DNA of 64,000 nt from Ramlibacter humi (GTDB lineage Bacteria; Pseudomonadota; Gammaproteobacteria; Burkholderiales; Burkholderiaceae_C): NCBI RefSeq assembly GCF_004681975.1, contig NZ_SMLK01000001.1:186001-250000 (forward strand), written 5' to 3'. This document shows, one piece after another, positions 10,689 to 19,241 of the stretch (position 1 is the stretch's first letter; each line of letters starts with the position of its first letter). The notes beneath the pieces were generated by a model. It worked only from the letters and a program-made list of their open reading frames with translations, had not been told where the DNA came from and made no database searches. Both the position numbers and the translations under genes were made by a program.

Positions 10689-12908
10689 ATGAACGAGCAG
10701 CCCACCGATGAGCGAGCGCTTCCCGCCTACCGCCAGTGCGTGCGCGACGCGGCTCTGCAGGGCCGCGCCGTCATCCAGCGCGCGGTCGCGCAGGTCGAAG
10801 CCACGCTCGATGCGCGGCTGCAGCGCGCGCGTGACGTCGAGGACCGCAACCTCGTGCACGAATCCATCAACCTGCTGCACCGCCACGGCGCCGCGCTGGC
10901 CGAGGCGTATTCGGGAGCGCTGCTGGCCGAGTTCGGCCGCGCGGTCGCATCCGTCGCCGCCGCGCCCGCGTCCGCGTCGGCGGGCACGCTAAAGTTCGCC
11001 GAGCTGGAGCTGGTGGACGACAACCGAATGCAGGAAAGCGTGGAGGTGTTGCGCACGCAGCAGGCCGTGGCCGCCGCGGTGGAGCACGAACTGCCGCACC
11101 TCAACGCGCTGGTGTGCGCGGCCCAGGGGCTGCGAACCGTGCAGGCCGAGCGCAACCCGCTGCGGCCGGAAACGTACGTGCGCACCTTGCGCCACGTCGT
11201 GGGCGAGTTCGCGGTGCCAGAGCCCGTGCGGCTGCGCTGGCTGCAGTTCCTCGGCGAGGCGCTGGGGCCGGAGGTCGTGCGCAGCTACCGCTCGCTGATC
11301 GAGACCCTGCGCGCGCAGGGCGTCAGCGAAGCCGGCTTCCAGATCGCCGCCACGGCGCCCGAGCGTGCCCGCGCCGGTGCACCGGCCGGGGACCGCCCGC
11401 TGACTTCGCTGACCGTCCATGCCCTGAGGCGCCTGCTCGCGGGTGAACCGGAAGCCGCCGCGCCCGCGGCCAGCGGCGCCGCGCCAGCCGAAGCCGCGCC
11501 CGCCACCACGTTCGGCGAAACCGTGCCCGCCGCGATGGAGATGCTCAAGGAGCTGCGCGACGTCGATGCGGCGATCCAGCGGGTGCGCCGGCGCGAGCGC
11601 GAGCAGCCCGGGTCCGGCGATGCGATGGCCCAGCTGCGGCGCGCGCTGCAGGCCGAGGCGCGCCGGCCCGGCCAGTCCATCGGGCTGGAAGTGGTGCGGC
11701 TGATGATCGAGACGCTGGTGGCCGACCCGCGCATCCTGCCGCCGGTGCAGCAGGCCCTGCGCGCGCTGGAACCCGCGCTGCTGCAGCTGGCGCTGGCCGA
11801 TCCGCGCTTCTTCAGCAACCGGCGCCACCCGGCGCGCCGGCTGCTCGACGAGGTCGTCTCGCGCAGCCTGGCCTGGCACTCGGCCGGCGAGCCCGGCTTC
11901 CGCGATTTCCTCGGCCCGCTGGTCGAGGCGGTGGAGGCGCTGGCCACCACGCACGTCACCGGCGCGGAGCCGTACGAATTCGCGCTGCAGACGTTGCAGG
12001 AAACCTGGGACCGCAAGCTGTCGCGCGAGCGGCGCAGGCGCGAGAAGGCCATGCAGGCGCTGGTGCGCGCCGAGCAGCGCAACCTGCTGGCCGCGCGGCT
12101 GGCGGCCGACTTCGAAGCCGGGCCTCACCTGGCATTGGCGCCGCCCATCGTCGCCGAGTTCATCGCCGGGCCCTGGTGCCAGGTGATCGCGCAGGCGCAG
12201 ATCGACGGCGCGGAAGAGGCGCCGCAGTACGCGGGCCTGGTCCCCGAACTGCTGTGGACGCTGCTGCCGCATGCGACACCCACGGCCGCCAAGCGGCTGG
12301 CGCAGCGCCTGCCGCCGCTGCTGGCCACCCTGGAGCAGGGGCTGAAGTCCACCGGCTACACGGGCGTGCAGGTGCGCCGCTTCATGCAGCGGCTGTCGGA
12401 CCTGCACCACGCCACGATGCAGTCGGCCGTGGCGGCGCGGCCGCGGCCCGAAGACCGCCCCGCGGCGAAGGAAGAACTGCAGCAGCTGCTGGGCCCCATG
12501 CTCGAATCGGGTGGCTGGCTCGCGCCGGAAGAAGCCAAACAGTCCGGCTTCATGGATTCGCTGCCCGCCACGCACCACCCGCTGTTCCAGCCCACCGAAC
12601 CCGGCCCGGCCAAGACGGTGCCGGCGGCGCTGCCCGACCTGCCGCTGCAGCTGCGGCCGGGCAGCTGGGTGGAGCTGTTGCTGGAAGACGGCTGGTCGCG
12701 CTGGCAGCTGGCCTGGAGCAGCCCCGGCGAGACGCTGCTGATGTTCACCAATGCGCAAGGGGACACGCACTCGATGACGCCCAAGCTGGCGGCCGCGCTG
12801 TCGCAGGCCGGCGCGCTGCGCTTGGTGTCGGAAGGCGAGGCGGTGGACGGCGCGCTGGACGCCGTGGCCGACGCCGCGCTGATGAACAGCTTCGAGTTCC
12901 GCTTCTGA
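10689..12908 (+). CDS. DUF1631 family protein (second paralogue)
   Basis: A 739-residue cytosolic protein clearly homologous along its length to the product of 596-2812. Shared blocks include RFFSNRRHPARRLLDEV and the C-terminal module (LRPGSWVELLL ... LLMFTN ... HSMTPKLA). Linkers are Pro/Ala-rich (near residues 255-280 and 630-650). Function unknown. There is no catalytic motif, signal peptide or membrane helix. It ends 1 bp before the stop of the convergent TAXI gene. Two diverged copies within 13 kb suggest an old duplication or a working pair. Confidence 0.85.
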   Translation: MNEQPTDERALPAYRQCVRDAALQGRAVIQRAVAQVEATLDARLQRARDVEDRNLVHESINLLHRHGAALAEAYSGALLAEFGRAVASVAAAPASASAGTLKFAELELVDDNRMQESVEVLRTQQAVAAAVEHELPHLNALVCAAQGLRTVQAERNPLRPETYVRTLRHVVGEFAVPEPVRLRWLQFLGEALGPEVVRSYRSLIETLRAQGVSEAGFQIAATAPERARAGAPAGDRPLTSLTVHALRRLLAGEPEAAAPAASGAAPAEAAPATTFGETVPAAMEMLKELRDVDAAIQRVRRREREQPGSGDAMAQLRRALQAEARRPGQSIGLEVVRLMIETLVADPRILPPVQQALRALEPALLQLALADPRFFSNRRHPARRLLDEVVSRSLAWHSAGEPGFRDFLGPLVEAVEALATTHVTGAEPYEFALQTLQETWDRKLSRERRRREKAMQALVRAEQRNLLAARLAADFEAGPHLALAPPIVAEFIAGPWCQVIAQAQIDGAEEAPQYAGLVPELLWTLLPHATPTAAKRLAQRLPPLLATLEQGLKSTGYTGVQVRRFMQRLSDLHHATMQSAVAARPRPEDRPAAKEELQQLLGPMLESGGWLAPEEAKQSGFMDSLPATHHPLFQPTEPGPAKTVPAALPDLPLQLRPGSWVELLLEDGWSRWQLAWSSPGETLLMFTNAQGDTHSMTPKLAAALSQAGALRLVSEGEAVDGALDAVADAALMNSFEFRF

Positions 12909-12909
12909 A

Positions 12910-14241
12910 TCAGGCCACCGGCGCCAGCCGGTTGCGGATCAGCCGGATGTTGGAGCGCAGCGCGTAAAGCTCGTCGGCGTACGACAGCGGCACGGCCACG
13001 TGCGCCACGCGCTGGTCCATCTCGTCCAGTTCCTTCAGCAGCTGCGGCACCGCGTCCGGTTCCTCCGCGCCGCGTTCCTCGATCGCGCGCAGCTGGCCGT
13101 ACCAGCGGAACACGCGCGAGCGGATGCGGAAGGCGTACAGCGGCGGGATGATGCGCGACAGCGGCAGCAGCACCGCGACGATGATGCCCAGCGCCAGCCA
13201 CATGCGCTCGACCAGGTTGGCCAGCCAGAACGGCAGGTACCGCTGCAGGAAGGGCGCGCCGGCCTGCATCACGCGCTCCGCCTCGCGCGAGATGGGGTAC
13301 TCGCTGTTCTCGATGTTGGGGAAGGCGCGCGCGCGGTTGAACCAGCCCGCGGGGCTGTGCAGGGTGCGCGCGGCCTGGGCGAACAGCTGCTGCAAGGCCG
13401 GGTGCGTTTCCGCTCGCGCCAGCAAACCGGTGGTGGTGGCGACCAGGCGCACGTTCTGCGGCGGCAGGTCCTGCGCCAGGTCGACGATGCCGCGCGGCAG
13501 CGTGGCCGGCGACAGGAAAGCGAAGCGGCGCGAATACGCCTCCGCCTGCGCGAAGTCCAGCAGCTTCACGCCCGGCGTCTGCAGCAGCATCTGCACCATC
13601 AGCGACTCGGGCGCGGAAGCGAACACCACCGCGTCCAGCTCGCCGGAGAGGAAGGCCGCCGTGGCCGGCGTCTGTTCCAGCTGCGACAGCTGCAGCGTCG
13701 CGGGGTCGATGCGATTGGCCTCGAACAGCCGCTGCATCAGCTTGGGCACGCCGCTGCCGGGCGTGCCCACGTTCAGCTTCATGCCTTCCAGCTGCGTCAG
13801 CGAATTGAGCTGTCCCGTGGGCACCTTCTTCTTCGCCGATTCCTCGCGGTAGAACAGCCATACCGGCTCCAGGAACAGGCTGCCCATGGACACGATGCCT
13901 TCGCGGTCTTGCTCGGACACGGTGCCGGAGGAAGTGCCGCCCTGCACGAAGGCGAAGTCGGCGCGGTTTTCCCGCAGCAGGCGCTCGTTGTCGACCGAGC
14001 CTTCGCTGGGCACCAGCTCCACGCGGATGCCGTTGGCGGCCAGGGCGCGCTGGTAGCGCTTGCCGAACTCGTCGTACGCGCTTTGTGCCGGGCCGGTGGC
14101 CAGGCGCACGTGCTTGGGCGGAGCGGGATCCAGCCAGAGGTAGGCGAGCACCAGCAGCGCCACCGCCAGGAAGGCGAATGGTCCCGCGGAGACCAGCAGG
14201 TCGCGCACGGACAGGAGCGTGTAGCGGATGGCCTTGGGCAT
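12910..14241 (-). CDS. Membrane-anchored TAXI-family solute-binding protein
   Basis: A 443-residue protein of the TAXI group of TRAP-transporter binding proteins (periplasmic binding fold; typical phrase VQGGTSSGT). Unlike free periplasmic TAXI proteins it has an N-terminal membrane segment that is probably uncleaved (about 15-38) and a second, strongly hydrophobic segment near 345-370, followed by about 70 charged, helical residues. The binding domain therefore sits outside between two anchors with a cytosolic tail. No DctQ/DctM permease genes are nearby. It is the second gene after a P1 peptidase (5-bp gap), so the two are co-transcribed. Ligand unknown. Confidence 0.85.
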   Translation of the reverse strand: MPKAIRYTLLSVRDLLVSAGPFAFLAVALLVLAYLWLDPAPPKHVRLATGPAQSAYDEFGKRYQRALAANGIRVELVPSEGSVDNERLLRENRADFAFVQGGTSSGTVSEQDREGIVSMGSLFLEPVWLFYREESAKKKVPTGQLNSLTQLEGMKLNVGTPGSGVPKLMQRLFEANRIDPATLQLSQLEQTPATAAFLSGELDAVVFASAPESLMVQMLLQTPGVKLLDFAQAEAYSRRFAFLSPATLPRGIVDLAQDLPPQNVRLVATTTGLLARAETHPALQQLFAQAARTLHSPAGWFNRARAFPNIENSEYPISREAERVMQAGAPFLQRYLPFWLANLVERMWLALGIIVAVLLPLSRIIPPLYAFRIRSRVFRWYGQLRAIEERGAEEPDAVPQLLKELDEMDQRVAHVAVPLSYADELYALRSNIRLIRNRLAPVA

Positions 14242-14246
14242 GAGCG

Positions 14247-15260
14247 TCAAGCGAGGTCCGAAAGGGAAGGGATGTGCACGCCATCGACGGTGATGCCGCG
14301 CGCGGCCTGCACCGCCCGCACCGTGGCGCGCGCCACCGCTTCGGCCGCCATCGTGGCCAGCAGCATCATCTCGGCCGGCTGGCCCGATGCGCCCGTGCCC
14401 AGCGCGAACAGCGTGTCGCCGTCGAACATGGTGTGCGCCGGGTTGATGCTGCGCGCGAAGCCGTCGTGCGCCACCGTCGCCAGGCGCGCGGCTTGCGCCT
14501 TGGTCAGCACGGCGTCGGTGGCGACCACGCCGATGCTGGTGTTGGCGGCGGCCACCAGCCGCTTGGGCGGCTGTCCCGCCAGCAGCGCGCGGCGGGTGTC
14601 CATCAGCGTGCGGCCGTCGTCCAGGCGCGCCCCGGCCAGCACGCGGCCGGTGTCCGGGTCGATCACATCGCCCAGCGCGTTGCAGGCCACGAGCGCGCCG
14701 ACGGTGATGCCGCCCACGCGCAGCGAGGCCGTGCCCACGCCGCCTTTCATCGCGCGCTCCACGCCGTAGATCTTGCCGACGATGGCGCCCGTGCCGGCAC
14801 CGACGCTCCCTTCTTCCGGCGCATCGCCCGAAGCGGCGGCGCAGGCCGCGTGGCCGGCGGCAGCGTCGGGACGGATCGCCGTGTCGCCCAGGTACAGGTC
14901 GAACAGCACGGCCGCCGGCACGATGGGGATGCGGCCCGGCCCGACCTGCAGGCCGATGCCTTGCTCCTCCAGCCAGCGCATCGCGCCGGACGCGGCGTCC
15001 AGGCCCCACGCGCTGCCGCCCGCGAGCATCACCGCATGCACGCGGTCCACCAGGTTGGTGGGCGAGAGCAGGTCGGTCTCGCGCGTGCCGGGCGCGGCGC
15101 CGCGCACGTCCACGCCGGCCACCGCGCCGTCGCGCGCGAGGATGACGGTGCAGCCGGTGGGCCGGCGGGTGTCGGTGAAGTGGCCGGCTTCGATGCCGGC
15201 GACGTCGGTGATGGCGCCGGCCGGCGCGAGGGAAGATGCGGTAGGAGAGGGCAGGCTCAT
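14247..15260 (-). CDS. P1 family peptidase (DmpA/aminopeptidase-like)
   Basis: A 337-residue member of the DmpA/P1 Ntn-hydrolase fold family (L-aminopeptidase/D-esterase-like). Family signatures are GITDVAG-type start (AITDVAGIEAGH), TGCTVIL, GGSAWGLDAA and the self-cleavage region NTSIGVVATDAVLTKAQ. There the Thr of VATDA is the likely new N-terminal nucleophile after autoproteolysis, by analogy with the family. No signal peptide is evident, so it is probably cytosolic. The start MSLPSPTASS places the conserved domain near the N-terminus. It is transcribed with the TAXI gene downstream; the peptide or amide substrate is unknown. Confidence 0.88.
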   Translation of the reverse strand: MSLPSPTASSLAPAGAITDVAGIEAGHFTDTRRPTGCTVILARDGAVAGVDVRGAAPGTRETDLLSPTNLVDRVHAVMLAGGSAWGLDAASGAMRWLEEQGIGLQVGPGRIPIVPAAVLFDLYLGDTAIRPDAAAGHAACAAASGDAPEEGSVGAGTGAIVGKIYGVERAMKGGVGTASLRVGGITVGALVACNALGDVIDPDTGRVLAGARLDDGRTLMDTRRALLAGQPPKRLVAAANTSIGVVATDAVLTKAQAARLATVAHDGFARSINPAHTMFDGDTLFALGTGASGQPAEMMLLATMAAEAVARATVRAVQAARGITVDGVHIPSLSDLA

Positions 15261-15325
15261 GCGGTGTGCGACAGGCGGCTCATCATAAGCGGGCCCCCGG
15301 TGCGCACGCGTTGCGACCCCGTGTC

Positions 15326-15338
15326 GGCGGCGTCCTAC
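15326..15338 (+). promoter_or_regulatory. GGCGGCGTCCTAC motif, candidate shared promoter element
   Basis: The same 13-mer occurs at 27494-27506, and shorter GTCCTA forms occur at 25351 and near 25396. All precede genes for stress- or envelope-type proteins (DUF883, Gly-rich, DUF4142). It may be part of a promoter for an alternative sigma factor; this is pattern inference only. Confidence 0.3.
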
Positions 15339-15454
15339 CGGCCCGGCTTGTGCCGGACGACATGGTGCCAACGCTGGGCTTCCTAAAGTGGGTGGCGACG
15401 CCGGATTTCCGCCCGGCGATTTTTTCGCCCAACACGCACCACGGAGCACAACCC

Positions 15455-15736
15455 ATGAACAGCGAAACCTCCACTTCCCCCCTCCCGGCCAGCGCCTCCA
15501 CCGGCGGCAGCAACGCGGGCGCCGACAGCGTCGATGGCACCGTGCGCCGCGTGGCCCAGCGCGCGCACGACACCGTCGACCGCCTGGAGCAGACGGTCTC
15601 CGCGGGCAGCGACCGCCTGATGGACTGGCACGAGGAGTACGGCGGCATGGCGCGCGAGCAGGTCCGCGAAAACCCGCTGGCCGCCGTCGGCGTGTCGTTC
15701 CTCGCCGGGATCGTGTTCGCCAAGCTGTTCCTCTGA
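15455..15736 (+). CDS. DUF883 family protein (ElaB/YqjD-like)
   Basis: A 93-residue protein with the layout of the ElaB/YqjD/YgaM family: a flexible Ser/Thr/Gly-rich start, an amphipathic helix (about 28-70), and a C-terminal membrane anchor preceded by the typical phrase REQVRENPLAAVG. Family members are inner-membrane proteins that bind stationary-phase ribosomes in enterobacteria; that role here is inference. The ATG at 15455 is preceded by GGAG 8 bp upstream. The gene stands alone, upstream of a hairpin terminator shared with the convergent small gene. Confidence 0.85.
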   Translation: MNSETSTSPLPASASTGGSNAGADSVDGTVRRVAQRAHDTVDRLEQTVSAGSDRLMDWHEEYGGMAREQVRENPLAAVGVSFLAGIVFAKLFL

Positions 15737-15754
15737 ACCTGCGGGACAAAAAAA

Positions 15755-15788
15755 CAAGGGCTGCCGGAGGCGACTCCGGCAGCCCTTG
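15755..15788 (-). terminator. Intrinsic terminator, mainly for the minus-strand small gene
   Basis: A perfect 15-bp stem (arms 15755-15769 and 15774-15788) with a 4-nt loop. Seven A residues (15748-15754) precede it, giving a U run on the minus-strand transcript. It lies between convergent genes, so it may also stop plus-strand reading. Confidence 0.85.
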
Positions 15789-15804
15789 CCACGCCGGCGG
15801 GGGA

Positions 15805-16014
15805 TCAACCCAGGCGGATCTTGCCTTCGCGCACGTAGCGCTCGAACTCGTCGCGCGTGATGGCGGCCGAGCCGAGATCGCCGCCTTCCACCCACGACAG
15901 CGTGGCGCTGTCGGCGGTGAGCTCGATGTCGACCGGGCCGTCGGGGATGGGCATGAGCATGCCGTCGCCGACACGGAAGCTCACTTCACCGCGGATCAGG
16001 GCTTGCTGGGACAT
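15805..16014 (-). CDS. Small conserved-looking protein, function unknown
   Basis: A 69-residue acidic protein (MSQQALIRGEVSFRV ...) with no signal peptide or membrane helix. The predicted pattern is several short beta strands (GEVSFRVG, VDIELTA, ATLSWVEG) and one helix (RDEFERYVREGKI). A good ribosome binding site (AGGAG, 7 bp before the ATG) and a strong downstream terminator support a real gene. I do not recognise the family. Confidence 0.7.
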   Translation of the reverse strand: MSQQALIRGEVSFRVGDGMLMPIPDGPVDIELTADSATLSWVEGGDLGSAAITRDEFERYVREGKIRLG

Positions 16015-16145
16015 GGCGGTACTCCTTTCGTCTGTCCTGGCCTCATTTCAGCGGCGACGCTGATCCGTGGCTGTCAGCCGCCGCCTCATGAAGCTGACGG
16101 CGGCCAAGCGCCTCACATCCGGCGACAGCGAAATGGGAAAAGCGG

Positions 16146-16901
16146 TCAGCGCGGCGCCATCGCCGGATGCGCGCCGGGCGGCCTTTCCTCCATGTAGCCC
16201 TGGCCGTCCTTCACGCCCTTGCGCCCCATCTCCTGCCACGCGGTGCGCTGGTTCACCAGGCCGGCCAGGAACTCGAGTTCCTCGTCGGTGTGGTTGATCG
16301 CCGTGGCGGGCGTGAGGAAGCGGCCGTCCTTCGCTTCCGGCTCGCCCCAGAAAGACTGGTGGTAGCTGGACCGCGAAACCACGCGGTCGCCGCCCGCGCC
16401 CATGTCCACGGTGCCGTAGCAGTTGCAGAAATAGCTGCGCGACTGCTGCTGAGGGAACACCTCGGTGTACACGCCGGTGCCGCGGATGCCCGCCGTGAGC
16501 GTGGGCGTGACGATCTGCCGGTTCGGACCCTTGCCCCACACGCTGACCACCGCGCCGGTGACCAGGCGCAGCACGCTCACCGCGTTGAGCGTCGGGCCGC
16601 GTTCCACCGTCATGCGGCTGTTCTGCCGCATCTGGAAGGCCGAGTTGCCGACGACGAACACCAGGCTGGTGTTGGGCCCGGTTTCGAGGGTGTCGCCGGT
16701 CTGGATGAACGACTGCGGCGTCAGCCGCTGGCCGTTGGCCTGCGCGTCGCCGGACAGCTGCACGATGTTGCTGCGCTGCTGGGCCCAGGCGGCCGCGAAG
16801 CCGCCCATCGAGGTCCACGCGGCGGCGGCCTGCAGGAAGCCGCGGCGGCGGAACCAGAGGATCTCGTCCTCGGTGCGGCCTTGCAAGTGGTGCTGGGTCA
16901 T
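16146..16901 (-). CDS. FecR-domain-like periplasmic protein
   Basis: A 251-residue exported protein. A charged start followed by FRRRGFLQAAAAW and AAAWAQ resembles a Tat/Sec signal. The mature part begins with a FecR-type beta-rich domain: GDAQANGQRL, the phrase TGDTLETGPNTSLVF, and a TPTLTAGIRGTGVY segment, which is the usual FecR/LysM-linked pattern for surface-related proteins. A Cys pair (FCNCYG) is notable. No sigma factor or TonB receptor gene is adjacent, so a classic FecR signalling role is unlikely. The ATG overlaps the stop of the upstream membrane gene (ATGA), so the pair is translated together. Confidence 0.75.
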   Translation of the reverse strand: MTQHHLQGRTEDEILWFRRRGFLQAAAAWTSMGGFAAAWAQQRSNIVQLSGDAQANGQRLTPQSFIQTGDTLETGPNTSLVFVVGNSAFQMRQNSRMTVERGPTLNAVSVLRLVTGAVVSVWGKGPNRQIVTPTLTAGIRGTGVYTEVFPQQQSRSYFCNCYGTVDMGAGGDRVVSRSSYHQSFWGEPEAKDGRFLTPATAINHTDEELEFLAGLVNQRTAWQEMGRKGVKDGQGYMEERPPGAHPAMAPR

Positions 16902-17677
16902 GGCTGTTCTCCGTCGGGTCGTGAAGAAGGGGCGGGCGGCACGTCGTCGTCCGCCCGGAAGCTGTCGCGGAAGGTGAACCACACCGAGCTGGTGAACATC
17001 GCGGCCAGCAGCAGCGCGGTGGGCATCATCACCGCCTTGGCGAGCCCCGGGCCGCCGGCCAGCCCGCCGATCAGGCCCAGCACGGTGCCGAACACCAGGA
17101 ACACGCCCAGCCAGCCGATGCTGTAGACGGTGAGCGCGCCGAAGTTGCGCCAGCACGCCACGGTGCTGAAGAACAGGCTCTTGGCCGGCGTGATGCCATG
17201 CCAGTGCACCAGCGCGGGCGCGTGCCAGAACATCATGAACAGCGGGGTGTGCAGCAGCAGCGTGACCAGCGTTTCCATGTCCACCTGCGGGACGTCCGCC
17301 GCGGCGGGCGGCGCGCCGCCGGCCAGCAGGTGCCCGAGGACGGTGGCGAGCGCGGAGCCCACGGTGTAGATCACGCCCAGCACCAGCATCGAGCGCAGCC
17401 GCTCGCGGCCCGCGCGGAACGCGCTGACCAGCACGGCGGGCATGGGGAAGCGTCCACTGGCCGCCTCCGCGGTGGCGGCCATCAGGCCGAGCGTGGCCGC
17501 GGGCACGAGCAGGCCCCCGAGCACCACGCCGACCACCGGAATCTGCGTCACCACCAGCACCGCCGCCATGTACATGAAGAACAAACCCGCGAGCGCGAGC
17601 GGCTGCCGCAGGAAGGTGCGGATGCCGAGCCGGACCCAGGTGAGGCCGGTGCGCGCGGGGACCACATTCAGTTTCAT
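16898..17677 (-). CDS. BPSS1780-type integral membrane protein
   Basis: A 259-residue inner-membrane protein with about five to six hydrophobic helices, starting with the family-like N-terminus MKLNVVPARTGLTWVRLGIR. It matches the BPSS1780 family of Burkholderiales membrane proteins, which has no assigned function. It is the first gene of a two-gene unit with the FecR-like gene (4-bp ATGA overlap) and lies 94 bp downstream of thrB on the same strand. Confidence 0.8.
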   Translation of the reverse strand: MKLNVVPARTGLTWVRLGIRTFLRQPLALAGLFFMYMAAVLVVTQIPVVGVVLGGLLVPAATLGLMAATAEAASGRFPMPAVLVSAFRAGRERLRSMLVLGVIYTVGSALATVLGHLLAGGAPPAAADVPQVDMETLVTLLLHTPLFMMFWHAPALVHWHGITPAKSLFFSTVACWRNFGALTVYSIGWLGVFLVFGTVLGLIGGLAGGPGLAKAVMMPTALLLAAMFTSSVWFTFRDSFRADDDVPPAPSSRPDGEQP

Positions 17678-17771
17678 TGCAGGTACGCCGGATTGGATCG
17701 GACCGGATGCACCGCGACATGCGGGCGGGGGACCGGCCCCGTGAAGAATTTAACGCACGGGCGCGCCGCGT

Positions 17772-18734
17772 TCAGGCGGCGACCGGTTCGTGCACACGTT
17801 CGCGCAGCACGCGCTCGAAATGCGCGGGGTCGTGCGGCTGCAGCAGCGCCGCCTCGCGCGGCAGGTGGAAGTCCCACAGCCGCGAGATCCAGAAGCGCAG
17901 CGCGCCGGCGCGCAGCATGGCGGGCAGCAGGCGCCTCTCGGCCGCCGCCAGCGGCCGCACGCGCTGGTAGGCCTGCAGGAAGGCGCGGGCGCGCGCTTCG
18001 TCGTGGCGGCCGGTGGGCGGGTCGATGCACCAGTCGTTGAGGCAGACCGCGACGTCGAACAGCCAGGTGTCGACGCCGGCGAAGTAGAAGTCGAAGAAGC
18101 CGGTGAGCGCGCCATCCTCGAACATCACGTTGTCGCGGAACAGGTCGGCGTGCACCGGGCCGCGGGGCAACGCCGCGCAGGCGGACGAAGCCGCGACGTG
18201 GTTCTGGAAGGCGAGTTCGCTGCGCAGCAGCGACGCCTGCGCGTCCTGCAGGAAGGGCAGCACCACCGGCACCGTCTCGTTCCACCAGGCCAGGCCTCGC
18301 AGGTTGGGCTGCGCGCGGTTGAAGTCGCGCCCGGCCAGGTGCATGCGCGCCAGCATCTCGCCGACCGCCGCGCAATGCGCCGCGATGGGCGCCAGTTCGC
18401 TGCGGCCGGCCAGCTTGTCGACCACCGCCGCGGGCTTGCCGCACACGGTGTGCAGGATGTCGCCGCCCTGGTCCGCCACCGGGTCGGGCACCGGGATGCC
18501 GCGGTGCGCCAGGTGCTTCATCAGGTGCAGGTAGAACGGCAGCTGTTCGGCGGTGAGGCGCTCGAACAGCGTCAGCACCCATTCGGCGCGCCGGCCGTCC
18601 TGCTGGGTGGTGAGGAAGTAGTTGGTGTTCTCGATGCCGCCCTGGATGCCGCGCAGCTCCAGCACTTCGCCCAGGCTCAACCGCTGCGCGAGCCCGCGCG
18701 CTTCATCTTCCGACACCTCGGTGAAGACCGCCAT
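17772..18734 (-). CDS. thrB: Homoserine kinase (aminoglycoside-phosphotransferase fold)
   Basis: A 320-residue cytosolic kinase that phosphorylates L-homoserine with ATP in threonine synthesis. It is the APH-fold ThrB type, not the GHMP type. Signatures are GGIENTNYF near residues 32-40, the catalytic loop HADLFRDNV (His about 195, with Asp and Asn), and the metal-binding Asp in FFDFYFAG. The length is normal for the family. The neighbourhood (small periplasmic protein, then polA divergent) is the usual one in Comamonadaceae. The gene follows the small gene at 18747 with a 12-bp gap, so they are probably co-transcribed. Confidence 0.93.
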   Translation of the reverse strand: MAVFTEVSEDEARGLAQRLSLGEVLELRGIQGGIENTNYFLTTQQDGRRAEWVLTLFERLTAEQLPFYLHLMKHLAHRGIPVPDPVADQGGDILHTVCGKPAAVVDKLAGRSELAPIAAHCAAVGEMLARMHLAGRDFNRAQPNLRGLAWWNETVPVVLPFLQDAQASLLRSELAFQNHVAASSACAALPRGPVHADLFRDNVMFEDGALTGFFDFYFAGVDTWLFDVAVCLNDWCIDPPTGRHDEARARAFLQAYQRVRPLAAAERRLLPAMLRAGALRFWISRLWDFHLPREAALLQPHDPAHFERVLRERVHEPVAA

Positions 18735-18746
18735 CCGCGTGCGGCC

Positions 18747-19061
18747 TCAGAAGTTCAGGACGTTCCAGTACCGCTCGCCGCCGCCGGTGCCCGTGGCGCC
18801 GCGGCGCTCGTCGGTCACGCGGTCGCGCGAAGGCGTGGACGGGGCGATCTCGTACGAGGGAACCGGCGCCTTGGGCTGCACCGTGATGCTCTGCATCTGG
18901 CCGCCGTAGCGGATTTCCTCGATGCGCGAGCCGGCATCCTCATGCACCAGCTTCTCGATGCGCTGGTTGCGCCGCCCCGGCGCCGCGGGGTCGTCCGCCG
19001 GCGGCTGCTGCGCGAAGGCGGGCAGGGCGGTCAGGAGCAGGGCGACGAAAACGAGGCGCAT
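18747..19061 (-). CDS. Small periplasmic protein, DUF2782-like
   Basis: A 104-residue protein with a clear signal peptide (MRLVFVALLLTALPAFA, cleavage before QQPP). The mature part holds a charged segment (RIEKLVHEDAGSRIEEIRYGG) that fits the small DUF2782-type proteins found between thrB and polA in related bacteria. The family call is tentative. No function is known. The gene sits directly upstream of thrB. Its promoter must lie in the same short region that contains palindromic repeat A copy 1. Confidence 0.65.
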   Translation of the reverse strand: MRLVFVALLLTALPAFAQQPPADDPAAPGRRNQRIEKLVHEDAGSRIEEIRYGGQMQSITVQPKAPVPSYEIAPSTPSRDRVTDERRGATGTGGGERYWNVLNF

Positions 19062-19084
19062 TCGTGGATTGTAGGCCGCGGAAA

Positions 19085-19215
19085 GCGGACTCCCTTACGC
19101 AGAGCACGCAGAGGGTACGCAGAGTCCGCTGAGGAAAACCATTGAATGTTTCTTTTTTTCCATCCTCTCCGCGTCCTCTGCGTCCCCTCTGCGTGCTCTG
19201 CGTAAGGGAGTCCGC
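19085..19215. repeat. Palindromic repeat family A, copy 1
   Basis: A 131-bp element with perfect 31-bp terminal inverted repeats (19085-19115 and 19185-19215). Inside are iterations of ACGCAGAG. It lies between the divergent starts of the small periplasmic gene and polA, so it occupies their promoter region. Related elements are at 54361-54473 and 60650-60776. Confidence 0.9.
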
Positions 19216-19241
19216 ATCAGCAGGTTCGGCACAATCCCCGG

